Numbered from the stretch's first letter, positions 7,365 to 16,799 are shown. The stretch is DNA of 64,000 nucleotides from an uncultured bacterium (GCA_902776035.1 CACYOO010000004.1:1-64000); one strand, 5' to 3'. Program-made: numbers and translations. Notes: generated by a model from the sequence alone, not told the origin.

Positions 7365-8807
7365 ATGAAAAAAAATTTTGGAATATTTTTATTTATATTA
7401 TTAATGCTTATAATGCCTTGTTATGCCCTTAAAAGCTTTAAGGTATTAGTAATTCCAAGCAACTTGTTTGAAGATTATACTAACTACATGATATATTCTA
7501 AATCAGATGAATTGATTGCAAATGACATTGTAAACTTCTATAAGAAGAATGCTATAATGTCAGCACCATCTGTAAGTTACGTAAAAGAAGTATTAAACCA
7601 GCCGCAAAATATAAAACTTAAGAAATCTACCGTAAAATTACTTAACAATTATAGAACAAATTACTCAATTAATTTTTCAGATGTGCAAAAATTATCATCA
7701 AAGTTTAACATAAATAATGTTTTACTAATAACAACAACTATGGATGCACAAAACTATTTTATGCGTCGTACATTTTGGGATTTTGTAAATATACCGGGAG
7801 CAACAACTATTGATCCTGCTTACAGATTATCAACACAAGTTACATTAATCGATGCGAATAATCAAATAATATTATGGCAGCAAAATTTCCAAAAATTAAT
7901 CAGTTCAAGAGAAAATAGAATTATACCGGAAGCTTTTTCTCCAAATACAGAACAACTTGAAAAAGTTAAACGATATTCAACAAAATTTTTAGCCCCTCAG
8001 GTTGTACAAGAAACTCAGCTTGCTTTATTAAATATGTCCCCTTATCAAAATTTAAATATACATCCTGAAATAGTAAAACCAAATAATATATCCATTGACA
8101 AAATTAAAATAGATTCAAAAAGAACTTCTGTTCGTGCAGGTAAAGCGGCAAAAGCGGCAGGTATGGCTACAGGTGCAGGTGTTGCTTCTTTAGCGGGAAA
8201 AGTAGTTGGAAAATCGGCTAAACAACTATCAAAGACAAAAAATAATGTAAATATTCCTAAAATAAATTCAAAAAAACTACAAAATGCAACTAAAAAAACA
8301 ATAACAAATACTCAACAAAATATTAACAATTTGAAAAAAGATGTTCAAAATAATACAAATAACATTAAACAAAATGTTAACAAAACAGTTGAACAAACAA
8401 AAAGTCAAACAAAACAAATCGTAAATACTCAAAATTCTAAAAAACTTGAAACTACAAAAGCTGCTTCTCCAAACAAAGCAGTAAAACAGAATAATAACAA
8501 AGCAGTAGAGCAGAAAAAAACTACTTCTTCCGTTAATCAAACACAAAAACAGAATGATAATAAAACGGTAGAACCGGAAAAAACAATTGCACCTGTAAAT
8601 AAAACAGTTGAGCAAGATACCAAAAACAATGTAAAAGAAAATTTACAAAAAGAAAAAGACATAAATACAATATTAAAAGAAAATAATATACAAACCAAAA
8701 CAAAAACTATTATACTTTCACCATTGAATAATGCTGACAACATAAAGCCATATATAAGAATTTCTCCGGAAATAAAAGAAACAAATTACACAATAAATGA
8801 TTTGTAA
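7365..8807 (+). CDS. Secreted protein with a Lys/Asn/Gln-rich low-complexity tail
   Basis: A 480-residue protein of unknown family. Residues 1-22 form a signal peptide ending CYALKSF. Residues about 25-230 look folded. A Gly/Ala-rich segment (about 253-280, KAAGMATGAGVASLAGKVVG) resembles a membrane-inserting or glycine-zipper-like helix. Then roughly 150 residues are repetitive Lys/Asn/Gln/Thr, with recurrent NNxK and VEQxK patterns. The last 40 residues become ordered again. It should be periplasmic or surface-associated. The N-terminal domain may resemble lipoproteins of the envelope-assembly type, but I cannot name one. It is a single gene behind its own promoter. Confidence 0.7.
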   Translation: MKKNFGIFLFILLMLIMPCYALKSFKVLVIPSNLFEDYTNYMIYSKSDELIANDIVNFYKKNAIMSAPSVSYVKEVLNQPQNIKLKKSTVKLLNNYRTNYSINFSDVQKLSSKFNINNVLLITTTMDAQNYFMRRTFWDFVNIPGATTIDPAYRLSTQVTLIDANNQIILWQQNFQKLISSRENRIIPEAFSPNTEQLEKVKRYSTKFLAPQVVQETQLALLNMSPYQNLNIHPEIVKPNNISIDKIKIDSKRTSVRAGKAAKAAGMATGAGVASLAGKVVGKSAKQLSKTKNNVNIPKINSKKLQNATKKTITNTQQNINNLKKDVQNNTNNIKQNVNKTVEQTKSQTKQIVNTQNSKKLETTKAASPNKAVKQNNNKAVEQKKTTSSVNQTQKQNDNKTVEPEKTIAPVNKTVEQDTKNNVKENLQKEKDINTILKENNIQTKTKTIILSPLNNADNIKPYIRISPEIKETNYTINDL

Positions 8808-8881
8808 TCTTATTATAAACGAGTGATAAATTTATAAATTTGTGGTATATATAAAATATAATAGAAGTAAGGAATATATTA

Positions 8882-9226
8882 ATGGAAGAAAAAAGAGAAC
8901 ATTCAAGACGCTGGTATGATAAAGATCCAATTTTGAAAGAGGCATTAGAACTTTTACGGCTTGCACCTGGCGACAAAAGAGATGAGGCAGCAGAATTTGT
9001 AATAAAATTGCAAGAACAAGTAGCTGCGGATGTTATTGAAAAAGTCTATGATATAGTATCAGAATATCATGGCAAAGGTCGCCGCTGGTACGACAACGAT
9101 CCGGTTGTAATGAAAGCAGTAGAATTGTTACGTGTTGCGCCTAAAGAAACTCAAAAAGAAGCTGCTTTAAAGTTATTAACATCATTAGAAAACAACGACG
9201 GTGGCATGGAAAATATAAAAGAATGA
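8882..9226 (+). CDS. RWYD two-repeat small protein (paralogue B)
   Basis: A 114-residue member of the same family as the genes at 6287 and 55117, and the cleanest example. It has RRWYDKDPILKEALELLRLA at residues 9-28 and RRWYDNDPVVMKAVELLRVA at residues 67-86, spaced 58 residues apart. Each is followed by a second helix ending with a Leu/Ile-rich face. AAGGAA precedes the ATG. The stop codon overlaps the folE2 start by 4 nt (ATGA), so the two are translationally coupled. No biochemical function is known to me. The pairing with a GTP cyclohydrolase is contextual evidence only. Confidence 0.8.
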   Translation: MEEKREHSRRWYDKDPILKEALELLRLAPGDKRDEAAEFVIKLQEQVAADVIEKVYDIVSEYHGKGRRWYDNDPVVMKAVELLRVAPKETQKEAALKLLTSLENNDGGMENIKE

Positions 9227-10020
9227 GAGATGTTCAAAACGACTTGGACGAAAGAGGAATTAATATACAAAAAGTAGGAATAAAGGATTTTGATATTCCT
9301 CTTAAAATCAGACGTAAAAATTTATCTAACAGAACAGTAAATGCAAAAGCAAGAGTTACTGTATCATTACCTGAAAACTATAAGGGTACACACATGTCCC
9401 GTTTTGTTGAGGTTCTTACGGATTGGCAAAATAAAGATGTCTTAGGTTCAGATTTACGAGGGTGTATTACACAAATTGCTGAAAAATTATCAGCAAAAGA
9501 TGGAGAATTACAACTTGATTTTAAATATTTTATAAACAAAACAGCTCCCGTATCAAAACTTGTATCACCCTTAGGTTATGATTGTATGTTCAAGAGTATT
9601 TTGTTAAATCATAATACGGAAAATGAAAAATATAAATTCATTTTAGGTGTAAAAGTTCCTGTTACAACTTTATGTCCTTGCTCAAAAGAAATATCAGAAT
9701 ATGGCGCACATAATCAAAGAGCAATGGTATCTGTAAATATTTGTTATGATACATCTAAACACCATATTTGGATTGAAGATTTGATACAAGAAATTGAAAG
9801 TTGTGCTTCAAGTTCAATATATTCATTATTAAAGAGAGAAGATGAAAAATTTGTAACTGAACAAGCATATAACAATCCAAAATTTGTAGAAGATGTACTG
9901 CGTGATATTGTAACAATATTAAGAAAAAATGAAATTATAAAGTCCTTTGAAATCGAATGTGATTCTATGGAAAGTATACATAACCACTCTGCTTGGGCAT
10001 ATCAAAAAGAAATAAAATAA
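9223..10020 (+). CDS. folE2: GTP cyclohydrolase FolE2 (type IB)
   Basis: A 265-residue GTP cyclohydrolase IB, which opens GTP to 7,8-dihydroneopterin triphosphate for folate and, where present, queuosine synthesis. The family signature is visible: VTTLCPCSKEISEYGAHNQR carries the active-site Cys and metal-site residues. The C-terminal FVEDVLRDIVTILRKN and SMESIHNHSAWAYQ are typical of FolE2. FolE2 uses metals other than zinc and often replaces FolE under zinc limitation. Its start lies inside the stop of the RWYD gene. A QueD/PTPS-like enzyme at 20410 could act later in the same pathway. Confidence 0.95.
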   Translation: MRDVQNDLDERGINIQKVGIKDFDIPLKIRRKNLSNRTVNAKARVTVSLPENYKGTHMSRFVEVLTDWQNKDVLGSDLRGCITQIAEKLSAKDGELQLDFKYFINKTAPVSKLVSPLGYDCMFKSILLNHNTENEKYKFILGVKVPVTTLCPCSKEISEYGAHNQRAMVSVNICYDTSKHHIWIEDLIQEIESCASSSIYSLLKREDEKFVTEQAYNNPKFVEDVLRDIVTILRKNEIIKSFEIECDSMESIHNHSAWAYQKEIK

Positions 10021-10044
10021 AATTTTAAAAACATTTAATATTAA

Positions 10045-10073
10045 TTGATTTTACATTTGGCTTAAATTATAAT
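10045..10073 (+). promoter_or_regulatory. Sigma-70-like promoter for the LCP-family gene
   Basis: TTGATT (10045-10050) and TATAAT (10068-10073) are separated by 17 nt, 30 nt before the ATG of the LCP gene. A GAGAG purine stretch near the start can serve as ribosome-binding site. Confidence 0.5.
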
Positions 10074-10103
10074 ACTTGTACAAACGTTATTGAGAGTTAA
10101 ACT

Positions 10104-11444
10104 ATGGCAACGGATAACAGAGTAGAAAAAGAAGAAAAGGACTTAAACGAAGAATATAGTGTTTTTTTAAAACATTTAAAAGCTGAAAAAGAAGAATCTT
10201 CACGCTTTGCAAAAACTATGTTCTTTATAGTCATATTTTTTTGTGCAATTGTGCTTTTACTGTTAATTGCCTCTGAATATAAGTCAGATATAATCAAAAC
10301 ATTCGGAGAAAATTCATTTGCTACAAAAATGCTTTTAATATTTCCTGCAAACATAAAGAATAAACAAAAAGTTAAATTCACAATGCCATTTTTACCAAGA
10401 AGGCAAAATATTTTACTTTGCGGAGTTGATGCAAACGGTTCAACAAGAGATCCATGGACGGGAGCAAGAACTGATACAATAATTGTTCTTAATGTTGATC
10501 CTGCATCTAAATCAGTAAATGCAATTTCTATACCTAGAGATAGTAAAGTTTATTTACCCGGAGATTTTGGTATACAAAAAATTAATTCTGCCCATGCAAT
10601 AGGCGGTATTAATATGACAATAAAGACTATTGAACAAACACTTGGAATAAAAATTGACCATTACGTAATGGTACATGATAACGCAGTTGAGCATATTGTT
10701 GATACATTAGGCGGTATACCTATATATGTAGAAAAAAATATGTATTATAATGATTATTCAGGAGATTTACATATAAATTTATCAAAAGGTCTTAATATTT
10801 TATCCGGCAAAAATGCTGTAGGATACCTCCGTTTTAGAAAAGACGGTCTTGGTGATATTGGAAGAACACGTCGTCAACAGTGGTTTATTAAGGGATTACT
10901 TGAAAAAATACAACAACCGCAAACTATAGCAAAAATACCTGAACTTGTACAAACTGTTTCTCAATATGTTAAAACAGATATGTCTATTTATGAAATATCT
11001 CAATATGCATCTATGACAAAATCTTTTGATGCAAATAAGATAGAATTTGCAACGCTTCCGGGAGCACCAAACAAACATGGGTATATAAGTTATTGGATAC
11101 TTGATCCTGAAAAAACACAAGAAATGATAAATAGGATGATATATAGAGAAAATTTTGCATCTGATAAAGATTATAATATTGGTATACGATATTCAGATGA
11201 AAACAGTTATGAAGCAGATGAATTAAAAAATAATTTAGAAAATGCAGGATTTAATGTAAATTGTTTTGGTCAATCTAAATTACCGCATTCACAATTTATA
11301 GCACATGATTCTTCTGTATCTGCAGATTTATTTAACAAATTAAAAGAATCTGCACCGTTACTGAATAAAATGCAGTTTGTATACAATCCTGATAAAGTAT
11401 TTTGTACAAGCAGTGATATAACAATTTATATTGCAGGAGAATAA
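10104..11444 (+). CDS. LytR-CpsA-Psr (LCP) family envelope ligase
   Basis: A 446-residue LCP phosphotransferase, a family that attaches undecaprenyl-linked glycopolymers to peptidoglycan or other acceptors. A charged cytoplasmic N-terminus of about 35 residues precedes one membrane helix (about 37-56). The LCP domain follows, with NILLCGVDANG, the arginine-bearing GARTDTIIVLNV and ISIPRDSKVYLPG, and RTRRQQWF. The C-terminal third (NIGIRYSDENSYEADELKNN to the end) looks like the LytR_C domain. The gene is followed at 6 nt by a LemA-like gene and then the efflux block. Confidence 0.9.
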   Translation: MATDNRVEKEEKDLNEEYSVFLKHLKAEKEESSRFAKTMFFIVIFFCAIVLLLLIASEYKSDIIKTFGENSFATKMLLIFPANIKNKQKVKFTMPFLPRRQNILLCGVDANGSTRDPWTGARTDTIIVLNVDPASKSVNAISIPRDSKVYLPGDFGIQKINSAHAIGGINMTIKTIEQTLGIKIDHYVMVHDNAVEHIVDTLGGIPIYVEKNMYYNDYSGDLHINLSKGLNILSGKNAVGYLRFRKDGLGDIGRTRRQQWFIKGLLEKIQQPQTIAKIPELVQTVSQYVKTDMSIYEISQYASMTKSFDANKIEFATLPGAPNKHGYISYWILDPEKTQEMINRMIYRENFASDKDYNIGIRYSDENSYEADELKNNLENAGFNVNCFGQSKLPHSQFIAHDSSVSADLFNKLKESAPLLNKMQFVYNPDKVFCTSSDITIYIAGE

Positions 11445-11450
11445 TTTATT

Positions 11451-11981
11451 ATGGTAGTTGTTTTAGCATCATTGGGTATAATTTTATTATTTGTTTTATA
11501 TATGATAAAACTAACATTAAACTTACCAAAATATAAAGATAATGTTTTGCGGGAACTTGCAACTGTTGACTCTATACTGATAAAAAGAAATGAATTAATG
11601 ATAGAAATTATAGGTTTGGTCAGAGATTATTTTCCTGAAAAATCAGTTATAATAAATGATTTATTAAAGAGCCGATTAGAATTAAACAGTTTGCCGCAAA
11701 AATTTAACAATGCAGATGAAAGACATCAGGCACAAAATAATGTTGATAAAAAATTTGCTATTTTAAGAAATGCCTTAAACAATTATCCACAGTTGAAAAA
11801 AAATATAAGACTGCAATCAATGCTTCAAGAAATGGAAATTAATGACGGTATGTTAAACATGCAAGTAGAAAAATTTAATAATGCAATTGATAAATTAGAT
11901 TCTTTTATACATTCATTTCCGTCCAATATAATTGCAGCTGTAAATAAAGTTGAACTTAAGCAAAAAAAATATATAAGATAA
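11451..11981 (+). CDS. LemA-like membrane-anchored coiled-coil protein
   Basis: A 176-residue protein with an N-terminal membrane helix (about residues 1-20). A long helical region rich in charged residues follows, with the LemA-type patterns TVDSILIKRNELMIEIIGLV, LRNALNNYPQLKKN and VEKFNNAIDKLDSFIHSFPS. LemA proteins expose their helical bundle outside the cytoplasmic membrane. Their role is poorly defined and tied to envelope stress. The match is by pattern and is moderate. It lies 6 nt after the LCP gene and is followed by the TolC gene. Confidence 0.6.
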   Translation: MVVVLASLGIILLFVLYMIKLTLNLPKYKDNVLRELATVDSILIKRNELMIEIIGLVRDYFPEKSVIINDLLKSRLELNSLPQKFNNADERHQAQNNVDKKFAILRNALNNYPQLKKNIRLQSMLQEMEINDGMLNMQVEKFNNAIDKLDSFIHSFPSNIIAAVNKVELKQKKYIR

Positions 11982-12061
11982 CTCAATGTTTTTAACGTCA
12001 AAAAGTGCAACAATTTTTTAACAAATTGTATAATTGTATATTGATAAACTATAATATTACT

Positions 12062-13552
12062 ATGAGTTGGAATGTAAAAAATATTTTAATTTTTCTTTGT
12101 GTACTATCATGCATTTTTATACATTGCAACAAGTCTTTTGCTATACAGGAAGTCAAAAAAAATACAGTTGAACTTAAAACACAAGAAAATATTGTTATAA
12201 AAGAAGGCGATAATTTAACTCTTCAAGACTGTATAAATATAGCATTACAAAATAGTCCTTCTATAAAAATGTACAAAAATCTTGTAGTAAGAGCAAATGC
12301 AATAATAGGAGAAGCAAAATCATCTTATTTTCCATCTTTACAAGCAGGAACAGGATATTACGGAACATTTAGCAGAATATCCGGATTTGGAAATACATCT
12401 TCAAATTCTTATGAGTTAAATGCATCTTTAAGTCAGCTTATATACAGTTTTGGTAAAGTTGGTACACTAATTAAAAAGGCAAAATTAAATAAAATAGCCG
12501 CAGAATATGATTTAAACTATGAAACAATAAAAACTATATATGATGTAAAAAATGCTTATTTTAGTGTTTTAGCTGCTGTTGCTTTTTTAAAAGTACAGGA
12601 AGCAACTGTTTTAATAGACGAAAGAAACTTTCAACAAACACAAGCTTTTTTTGAAGAGGGGTTAAAATCAAAAATTGATGTTGTTAATGCGGAAGTATTA
12701 TTGAGTAATGCAAAGATTTCATATGTAAATGCACAAAATATTTATGATTTAGCTGTTATATCTTTAAATAATGCTATGTATATTGAAAATGCACCAAGTT
12801 ATTCAATTTCAAAATTGGAATCATTTAATTTTGATGATAATTTTGCAAAAATTGCCTTAAAAAATATAGAACAATTTTCTGAAAATTTTAAAGTACCGGA
12901 ACTTCCTAAAGGTGCAACATATACTAGTACTGTAAAAAAATATGAGCTTATAAATCAGGATTATAATATAAAGAAATTTCCATTAACATTAGAAGAAGCC
13001 GAGCAACATGCACGAGAACACAGACCTGATTTAAAATCTTATATATCAGCAAGAGATGCATTGGCTCAAGCTTTAAAATATCAAAAAATACAACTTCTCC
13101 CTGATTTAACAGCTAATGGAGGATATTCTTTACGAACAATTGATACAAATTCGAATACATTTAATGTAAGCGGTGCACTATCATTTCCAATAATAAATTT
13201 AATGCGTTATAAAAATCAGATAATTGAAGCAAAAGCAGATTTAAATGTTGCCAATAATCAAGTTGAAAAATTGCAAAAAGATATATATTTCGAGGTTCAA
13301 GCAGCTTATGTAAGTATGGTACGGCTTGAAAAGCAAATTCCATTATCAGAAGTTGAAGTAAGACAATCTTTCGAAAATCTTGAACTAGCTTTAGGCAGAT
13401 ATGAAGTTGGATTAGGTAATTTTTTGGAAGTAAATACCGCAATAAATAATTATAATAAGGCACAAGAAAACTACGTGAAATTGATTTTTGATTATAACGT
13501 AGCAAGAGCAAAGGTTGAATTGGAAATAGCACAAAACGAACAGGTAAAATAA
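12062..13552 (+). CDS. TolC-family outer membrane efflux protein
   Basis: A 496-residue outer-membrane channel of the TolC/OEP family. The frame is open from GTG 12005, but ATG 12062 gives a proper signal peptide (MSWNVKNILIFLCVLSCIFI to about residue 30). The two structural repeats are visible, each beginning with a LxLxxCIxIALQNSPSI / LTLEEAEQHAREHRPDLKSY segment followed by long helices. Both copies have the typical GxGxYLEVxxA-like helix, for example YEVGLGNFLEVNTAINNYNK. The stop is directly abutted by the adaptor gene, so the four genes to 16646 form one efflux operon. Confidence 0.92.
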   Translation: MSWNVKNILIFLCVLSCIFIHCNKSFAIQEVKKNTVELKTQENIVIKEGDNLTLQDCINIALQNSPSIKMYKNLVVRANAIIGEAKSSYFPSLQAGTGYYGTFSRISGFGNTSSNSYELNASLSQLIYSFGKVGTLIKKAKLNKIAAEYDLNYETIKTIYDVKNAYFSVLAAVAFLKVQEATVLIDERNFQQTQAFFEEGLKSKIDVVNAEVLLSNAKISYVNAQNIYDLAVISLNNAMYIENAPSYSISKLESFNFDDNFAKIALKNIEQFSENFKVPELPKGATYTSTVKKYELINQDYNIKKFPLTLEEAEQHAREHRPDLKSYISARDALAQALKYQKIQLLPDLTANGGYSLRTIDTNSNTFNVSGALSFPIINLMRYKNQIIEAKADLNVANNQVEKLQKDIYFEVQAAYVSMVRLEKQIPLSEVEVRQSFENLELALGRYEVGLGNFLEVNTAINNYNKAQENYVKLIFDYNVARAKVELEIAQNEQVK

Positions 13553-14731
13553 ATGAAAAAAAATATATTTAAGTTAATAGTTGTTATATTAATTGTATTA
13601 GCAGTTTTATTTACTGCATCAAAAATAATCATTACAAATATAAAATCAAGTTATCAAACGGAAAAAGTAATAAGACATACAATACAACAAGAAGTTGAGG
13701 CATCAGGAACAATCAATCCTGTAAATACGGTCAGTGTAGGTTCTACAGTATCAGGTTTAATGACGGAAGTATATGTGGATTACAACTCAGTTGTAAAAAA
13801 AGGTCAATTAATAGCCCTAATGGATACAAGCTTATTTAAGGCAAATGTTGATAAGGCAAAAGGAGCATGGCTAAGTGCAAAATCAGATTACATGAAACAA
13901 AAAGCCCTTACGGATAACAGTTATAAAACATATAAAAGATATAAAAACCTTGTTGCAAGAAACTTTATGGCAAAAAGTGAATTAGATACAGCAGAAGCCA
14001 CGTATTTATCAAATAAAGCACAATTGAGTGCAGCTCAGGCAAAGATTGATTCAGCAAAAGCAGACTTAGAATATGCAGAGCATACTTTATCATTTGCATA
14101 CATTTATTCACCTGTAGACGGAGTAATAGTTACTCGTGCTGTTGATCCGGGACAACCCGTTGCAGCAAGCTTTCAAGCACCTGAATTATTTACGGTTGCA
14201 AAAGATTTAAAAGAAATGCAAATAGAAGTAAGTGTTTCAGAAGCAGATATAGGAAAAATAAAAGAAGGACAAGAAGTAGATTATACACTAGACGGCTATC
14301 CTGATGAAGTATTTAAGGGAAAAGTTTCTCAAGTAAGGATTTCACCAACAACAGTATCTAACGTTGTAACATATACTGTAGTTGTAAAAGTAGAAAATGA
14401 AGATTTAAAACTAAAACCGGGAATGACGGCAAATGTTTCTATTATAACTCAAAAAAGTGAAAATGCTTTATGCGTTCCTACAATTGCCTTAAAATATACA
14501 CCTATGCAAAAAGGTGAAATAAAACGTTATGAAAATCAAGGAATTTGGGTTTTAAGAAAATCAAAACCTGTCAGAGTAGAAATAAAGACAGGAGCTAGTG
14601 ATGATACATATACAGAAATAAAAGAAGGCGATATAGCAGAAGGTGAAAGTGTAATAGTCGGAACAGGCGGAAAGTCAAATACTCTTACAAAAAATATGAA
14701 AGGCGGAAGACCTCCGATGAGAATGTTCTAA
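13553..14731 (+). CDS. macA: MacA/HlyD-type periplasmic adaptor
   Basis: A 392-residue membrane-fusion protein. A single N-terminal helix (about residues 7-28) anchors it. A lipoyl-like half follows (EVEASGTINPVNTVSVGSTV, VKKGQLIALMD). A coiled-coil hairpin spans about 90-175, then the second lipoyl half (YSPVDGVIVTRAVDPGQPV) and beta-barrel and membrane-proximal domains. It is expected to bridge the MacB-like transporter and the TolC channel. It is one of three contiguous pump genes sharing stop/start overlaps. The symbol is by family; substrate specificity is unknown. Confidence 0.9.
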   Translation: MKKNIFKLIVVILIVLAVLFTASKIIITNIKSSYQTEKVIRHTIQQEVEASGTINPVNTVSVGSTVSGLMTEVYVDYNSVVKKGQLIALMDTSLFKANVDKAKGAWLSAKSDYMKQKALTDNSYKTYKRYKNLVARNFMAKSELDTAEATYLSNKAQLSAAQAKIDSAKADLEYAEHTLSFAYIYSPVDGVIVTRAVDPGQPVAASFQAPELFTVAKDLKEMQIEVSVSEADIGKIKEGQEVDYTLDGYPDEVFKGKVSQVRISPTTVSNVVTYTVVVKVENEDLKLKPGMTANVSIITQKSENALCVPTIALKYTPMQKGEIKRYENQGIWVLRKSKPVRVEIKTGASDDTYTEIKEGDIAEGESVIVGTGGKSNTLTKNMKGGRPPMRMF

Positions 14732-15420
14732 TGGCACTTATAGAAGTACGGCATGCAATAAAGACTTATGCAACAGGAGAAGCAGCATTTAATGCTTTAA
14801 ATGATGTATCATTAAATATTGAAAAAGGTGAATTTGTTGCAATTATGGGTGCATCCGGCTCAGGTAAATCTACATTTATGAACATGCTTGGCACACTCGA
14901 TAAGCCAAACTCAGGTACTTATTTCTTAGATGGAATTGATGTTTTACATCTTGATAGTGAAAGCTTGTCAGAAATAAGAAATCGTAAATTGGGTTTTGTT
15001 TTTCAGGGATTTAACCTTATTTCAAGAACTACTGCATTGGAAAATGTAGAACTTCCTATGATATATAAAGGTGTACCCGAAGAAGAACGAATATATAGAG
15101 CAAAAGAAGCATTAAAAATCGTTGGTTTAGAAAAAAGAGAAGACCACATGCCTAATCAAATGTCAGGCGGACAACAGCAGAGAGTTGCAATAGCAAGAGC
15201 AATTGTTAATGATGCACCTATAATACTTGCAGATGAGCCGACAGGAAATTTAGATACAAAAACAAGTATTGAAGTTATGGAATTTTTTGTAAAACTAAAT
15301 GAAAAACATGGTAAAACAATCGTACTTGTTACTCATGAGCCGGATATTGCAGAATTTTGTAAACGTGTAGTGAAATTTAAAGACGGAAATATTATATCAG
15401 ATGAGGTGAAAAGACAATGA
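14731..15420 (+). CDS. MacB/LolD-type ABC transporter ATPase
   Basis: A 229-residue ABC ATPase of the MacB/LolD/FtsE class. It has Walker A GASGSGKST, the Q-loop FVFQGFNL, signature MSGGQQQRVAIARAI, Walker B IILADEPTGNLD and the switch His in VLVTHEPDI. It begins one nucleotide inside the adaptor stop (TAATG) and overlaps the permease gene by 4 nt (ATGA). In canonical MacB this ATPase is fused to the permease. Here it is a separate subunit. Confidence 0.95.
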   Translation: MALIEVRHAIKTYATGEAAFNALNDVSLNIEKGEFVAIMGASGSGKSTFMNMLGTLDKPNSGTYFLDGIDVLHLDSESLSEIRNRKLGFVFQGFNLISRTTALENVELPMIYKGVPEEERIYRAKEALKIVGLEKREDHMPNQMSGGQQQRVAIARAIVNDAPIILADEPTGNLDTKTSIEVMEFFVKLNEKHGKTIVLVTHEPDIAEFCKRVVKFKDGNIISDEVKRQ

Positions 15421-16646
15421 TAGATTTAAAAACCACATTAAAAATTGCAGTTACCTCATTAAAGATAAATAAAATGCGTTCCGCATTAACAAGTTTGGGT
15501 ATAATTATCGGTGTAAGTGCAGTTATTATAATGCTTGCCGTCGGAACAGGTGCAAGAGAAAAAATTGCAAAAGATATGGAATCAATGGGCAGTAATCTGT
15601 TAATGATACGTTCATCATCTGCAAAGTCAGGCGGAGTTAGAATGGGAATGGGTACAAGACCAACACTTACTTTAAAAGATACTGAGGCAATAGAAAAAAA
15701 AGTTACAGGTATACTTGCAATAGCCCCTTATTCAGCTGAATCAAAACAATTGACTTACGGAAGTCAAAATTGGTCAACTTCAGTAGGTGGAACTACACCG
15801 TCATATATATTTATAAGAAATTATGAAATACAAGATGGACACAATTTTACTACCAGAGATATAACAAACAGTGCTAAGGTTACTATTATAGGACAAACAG
15901 TAGCGACAGAATTATTTGGCGATATGAACCCTATTGGAAAAACAATAAGGGTTGGCGGTATACCATTCAAAGTAATTGGTATACTTAAAACAAAAGGGCA
16001 ATCCGGTATGGGGCAAGATCAGGATGATTTAATATTCATACCAATAACAACGGCTCAAAAAAAGCTTTTTGGAACAGATTTTCCAGGAACGGTAAGCATG
16101 ATAACCGTAAAAACTCAAAATGATGAAATAATTGAAACTACTCAAAGTCAAATTGAAGAATTGTTGAAAAATAGACACCATATAGGAAAAACTAAAGATA
16201 ATGATTTTGAAATAAGAAACCTTGCTCAAATGCAGGAAACAATAAAATCTTCAGCAAGGACAATGTCGATATTGTTAGGAGCAATTGCTTCTGTATCACT
16301 TTTAGTAGGCGGTATTGGGATTATGAATATCATGCTCGTATCAGTTACGGAAAGAACTAAAGAGATAGGTATAAGAATGGCTATTGGAGCTAAAGCAAGT
16401 GATATTAGAATTCAATTTTTGATTGAATCATTTTTACTATCAATGATTGGCGGTCTAATTGGTGTTGCAATAGGAGTTTTTATATCTTGGATAATCGGCT
16501 TGTCAGGTGCAATGCAGGTATCTGTATCCATGTTTTCAATAGTATTATCACTTGGTTTTTCAGGGCTTGTAGGTGTCGGATTTGGGTATTACCCTGCATA
16601 TAAGGCGTCATTGTTAAATCCGATAGATGCTCTGCGTTATGAATAA
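15417..16646 (+). CDS. MacB-type ABC permease (FtsX/MacB core)
   Basis: A 409-residue permease with the MacB topology. One N-terminal helix (SALTSLGIIIGVSAVIIMLA) is followed by a large periplasmic domain (about 50-275). Three C-terminal helices make up the FtsX domain, including SLLVGGIGIMNIMLVSVTER and RMAIGAKASDIR. It ends ASLLNPIDALRYE, the classic family terminus. It acts with the upstream ATPase, adaptor and TolC protein in a tripartite pump, likely for small amphiphiles, peptides or lipoprotein-like cargo. Confidence 0.95.
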   Translation: MIDLKTTLKIAVTSLKINKMRSALTSLGIIIGVSAVIIMLAVGTGAREKIAKDMESMGSNLLMIRSSSAKSGGVRMGMGTRPTLTLKDTEAIEKKVTGILAIAPYSAESKQLTYGSQNWSTSVGGTTPSYIFIRNYEIQDGHNFTTRDITNSAKVTIIGQTVATELFGDMNPIGKTIRVGGIPFKVIGILKTKGQSGMGQDQDDLIFIPITTAQKKLFGTDFPGTVSMITVKTQNDEIIETTQSQIEELLKNRHHIGKTKDNDFEIRNLAQMQETIKSSARTMSILLGAIASVSLLVGGIGIMNIMLVSVTERTKEIGIRMAIGAKASDIRIQFLIESFLLSMIGGLIGVAIGVFISWIIGLSGAMQVSVSMFSIVLSLGFSGLVGVGFGYYPAYKASLLNPIDALRYE

Positions 16647-16706
16647 AGATGATACACAATATGTAAATTATATAGCCCTTTTGATTATGATTAATGATAC
16701 TGAAAT

Positions 16707-16724
16707 TATATCCTATTGGATATA
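16707..16724 (+). terminator. Possible terminator after the efflux operon
   Basis: A 7-bp stem, TATATCC (16707-16713) with GGATATA (16718-16724), has loop TATT and is followed by GTATTTTCTTATTT. It lies 60 nt after the permease stop. The stem is AT-rich, so the strength is doubtful. Confidence 0.4.
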
Positions 16725-16799
16725 GTATTTTCTTATTTGGTAAATAGAATAAATAGTGTTGAAAATAAATTCAGTTAAAAAATCAAAAGGAGATTTACT

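Noticed and set aside
8277-8743. Two minus-strand ORFs rich in Phe, Cys and Leu
   Set aside because: They are antisense shadows of the Lys/Asn/Gln-rich tail of the secreted protein; such composition is expected from its complement.
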